From Nothopassalora personata (lineage: Eukaryota; Ascomycota; Dothideomycetes; Mycosphaerellales; Mycosphaerellaceae): a DNA stretch of 64,000 nucleotides. A program made the translations under genes and the position numbers. A model generated the notes under the pieces. The model did not search any database, was not told where the DNA came from, and saw only the letters and a list, made by a program, of their open reading frames with translations. Below, in pieces: positions 61,690 through 64,000 of the stretch (the first letter of the stretch is position 1; the number at the start of each line of letters is the position of its first letter). Where the stretch lies: assembly GCA_033816765.1 (NCBI GenBank), contig CM066291.1, forward strand, positions 558,001 through 622,000, read 5' to 3'.

Positions 61690-61925
61690 CGAGTGATAAG
61701 GTGAAAGTGTCCGACGAAGACTCCAAGTCGCTCGCGGCCAGGTTATCTGATGGTAGCGAAGGCTTGCAGCCGCAAATTGACTTATAGCTCTCACCGGGTC
61801 GATTGCGACGTCTCTCGTAACCATATCTTGCTGGTGAAAGACTTGTGCTTCTTCAAGTCTCTGTGAAGCCATACTGTCGATGTCGTGCGATAGCCGACCT
61901 TACCAATGGGTTGATATCGACATGA
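61690..61925 (-). pseudogene. SRPK-like protein kinase N-lobe relic
   Basis: The minus-strand frame reads YQPIGKVGYRTTSTVWLHRD, then LKKHKSFTSKIWLRETSQST, a stop, then VNLRLQAFATIR, a stop, and PGRERLGVFVGHFHLITRL. The phrase (K)xGYxTTSTVWLxRDL is the glycine loop of fungal SRPK-like kinases, followed by the Lys strand and the PG(R/K)..V...D.F block. In-frame stops interrupt it, and the catalytic HxD and DFG parts were not found downstream. A separate minus-strand piece at about 62340-62460 (NLLEQIKRHSIHTESDVFVR) is unassigned. Confidence 0.5.
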
Positions 61926-63202
61926 GAAGCTTGCGGAATAACAGTTGTCCTTGTGTTAGGAGCTTCGAGCCTCTTCTTCGACCTTCGTATTGGTACGCAG
62001 TGCATTGGAGCCCCTACGTACATGTCAATGTACGTATCCCTTTCGCGCAGGAAGGTTCATTCGCGTACCTTTGAGGAAATGCACGTTGCTGTATGGCGGT
62101 CCGGGATTACACTTTGGTCAACAAATGGGCGCATCCGGGTTCCGGCGACTCAGATGGTCCAAGCAGGCATCGTAATCATCGGCGTGGGCCCCGGGACTCG
62201 GATACTATGCTTCGAGGGAGCAACATCGTTGGGTACCCGTGCCGAGCTCTTCGTCCTCTTCCGCGATGAGCAACCACGCTTGAAAACTTCCAGGCTGTCC
62301 CTTTCGTCCAGCTCCAACGTGTCAGAGGCAGTCGTAGACGGCATCGGTCTCTGAGTAGACATTGATCTCTTGCCTGTTGACAATCTCTCGGACGAAGACA
62401 TCAGACTCCGTGTGGATGCTATGTCGCTTGATCTGTTCGAGCAGGTTTAAGTCGACTTGTTGAAAGCACCGAGAGGTCCAGGCGCTGCGGCTGTTGCTAC
62501 CGTTGGAAGCATGTTGCCAGATTGTCTTGAGGTCTGTCGATGTTGTGAGTGGTATGGATAGTGGTATGGGTATTGTTGAAGCTGTTCTGCTGCCCTTTTA
62601 CTTATATGTGTCTTGCTCCACCGCTAGATGAATCATGACGTTGATTGAAAAGCAGGTGCCAGCTGTACATTAACAAGATCGCAATCCCACGACTGACTAG
62701 ATAACATACTCCTTCTCACTATTCAGCGGATTCCAATGCCGTGGCGGCGAATCCGGTTGCCTCCTGCTCCTGACGCCACGGCTGAAATCCGGAAACCTGC
62801 TTGCGCCACACAGCATGGCATTGGTCCAATAGTGAACACATCCCGATACCGTCCGCACTCAAGAATTGCTGTGCGCACTAAGCAATTTGTTTGTATTGTG
62901 AACCAATGTTGCGCCGATCGAATCACGGGTATGGCAGTTTCCGTTAACGAGCTTCGAGACTTGCGGTAGCTGGCCACCGACGAGCTTCTTGACATGCTCC
63001 AGGCGCCTTTCTGTACGAGCGTGCCGGTCGCATGAGCGAAGAGATGACTCGGGAGGTTGCGATACATCTGTTCCTCCGAGCAGTCAATCTCGACCTGCGT
63101 TTGTTATTCGGACGTAAAGTGCGGTGGCATGCTATGCACTCGGTTACACATTACTACGGAACACATCAGTGCCAGCCATGCTCGTTCATACTGTTACGTG
63201 TC
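61926..63202. other. Gene-free or decayed DNA upstream of SNX4's 3' end
   Basis: About 1.3 kb of short overlapping frames on both strands. A minus-strand stretch near 62340-62460 looks protein-like but is isolated. No repeat, RNA gene or intact coding region supported. Confidence 0.4.
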
Positions 63203-64000
63203 TCATGCAGTCTGTTGCGCCGCAGCGCCGGCCTTCTGCGTCTCCATGTCCGCTATGAAGCGCTCCCATATGTCAATGTTGTTCTTGAAGAAGTGGATGT
63301 TGGCATCTGCCAGGCCTCCAAGCGTGTCGCGGAACTCAACTGCCTTGATTCGCTCAAAGTCCGATACCTCCTTGACAACCTCCTCGTCGAATGCTTCAGA
63401 CGTCTTCTTGGCCGCCTCAACTTCGGTTGTCAGTCGACTGATCTGCACTTCAAGCTTTCGTTGTCGTTCTCGTCTCGACTGCTCGTGATCGACTCCACGG
63501 ACGTCTTCAATCTTCTGTCGTAGGAAGCCGCTAGCTCCCATCGATCCATGACTCGCAAGAGTGTCGCGTTCTTGAGCGGCCTTGGTAAGGTAATCCGTCA
63601 GGCCTTCAAAGTCCAGCTGCTTCTGCTCCCGTGTCTTCAGCAACGCTTTGATCGATGATATATATGCTTCCATATCTTTCAGGGAACCAAGATAGTCCTG
63701 ATCGGTATGCTCTTTCAGTCCTCTCCAGCCCTCACTTGTCTCTCCAACACTCGCGGCGAATTTGGTGAGCTCGTCTTGGACCCAGGTTCAAGCGCTGCAA
63801 GTTTCTGGAATTGCGTTGCAAGATCTCCATAGTCCCCCTCGAGGTCTCCTTCCCGCTTCGCGACTCTTGCGACCGTCTTACTGACCGTCCCTAGATCATC
63901 GTCCAGCTTCGATGCCCGATCGTTGACGTCTTGAAAGCGCTTATCGTGTTTGTGTGGCTTGGTGAAGGCGTTCAGAAGCTGTCCGTCCAGCTCTCGAGTA
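63203..64000 (-). CDS. SNX4: Sorting nexin-4 / Atg24 BAR-domain part (5' partial, one frame break)
   Basis: The gene enters from the right edge: RELDGQLLNAFTKPHKHDKR, FQDVNDRASKLDDDLGTVSK, then LATQFQKLAALEPG. The reading shifts by one base (about 63779-63783, in a GGG run) to VQDELTKFAASVGETSEGWR, LKEHTDQDYLGSLKDMEAYI, LLKTREQKQLDFEGLTDYL and a long helical tail ending at the stop 63203-63205. This matches the BAR domain of Snx4/Atg24, which forms a dimer with a partner nexin to retrieve cargo from endosomes and supports selective autophagy. The PX domain lies outside the window. One extra G at the break would restore the frame, so sequence error is likely. Confidence 0.87.

Noticed and set aside
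1..64000. A secondary-metabolite or other functional gene cluster
   Set aside because: No PKS, NRPS, terpene synthase, P450 or cluster-specific regulator is visible; neighbours are unrelated housekeeping and accessory genes.

Overview
The window looks like nuclear DNA of a filamentous ascomycete (Pezizomycotina). Genes carry short introns (mostly 49-96 nt) with GTAAGT-like donors, CTAAC/CTGAC branch points and YAG acceptors. Orthologues of fungal housekeeping genes sit beside fungal-only families (HET, DUF3807, 2EXR-like LPRELRDxIY proteins), and one AT-rich tract looks RIP-mutated (repeat-induced point mutation). A dothideomycete is my guess; sequence alone does not settle it. One scaffold gap (100 N) lies at 54201-54300.

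Layout. 1-23.8 kb is dense conserved gene space: the 3' end of a SAS4-like gene, a STE20-like kinase, a multi-exon membrane protein, two unrecognised proteins (one with C-terminal membrane helices), YTH1 divergent from a CCCH/Smr protein, a DUF1295 membrane protein divergent from a DUF3807 protein, and a secreted dienelactone hydrolase divergent from mitochondrial dihydroorotate dehydrogenase. 23.9-31 kb is a decayed accessory block: a broken cupin gene, an inverted-repeat element, three pseudogenes and one intact gene of the LPRELRDxIY family. 31.7-36.5 kb holds ATP3 and TOP1 on a shared promoter. 37-45 kb returns to accessory content: another intact and another broken LPRELRDxIY gene, a tRNA-like locus, a HET-domain pseudogene, a broken hypothetical gene, and an L-fuconate dehydratase.

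45.2-54.2 kb is a transposon nest. A complete 7376-bp Ty3/gypsy chromovirus (46648-54023) has 152-bp LTRs in which I see no difference and a TTAAC target duplication, and it lies inside older TA-rich, ORF-free DNA. Its gag and pol overlap in the -1 frame at a canonical GGGAAAC slippery heptamer, followed after 5 nt by a GC-rich stem. The sequence just inside the 5' LTR is complementary to the predicted 5' end of the element's own RNA, which suggests self-priming as in Tf1/sushi elements. 54.9-64 kb carries DDI1, a RING-between-RING E3 ligase, a small putative gene between long C and G runs, kinase debris, and the 3' part of SNX4/ATG24.

Several conserved genes to the right of 43 kb (L-fuconate dehydratase, DDI1 twice, SNX4, perhaps the RBR ligase) show one-base frame breaks, whereas those to the left are clean. 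Local consensus error is therefore a serious alternative to real decay for those genes. It is a weaker explanation for the cupin, HET and LPRELRDxIY copies, which carry several lesions each.
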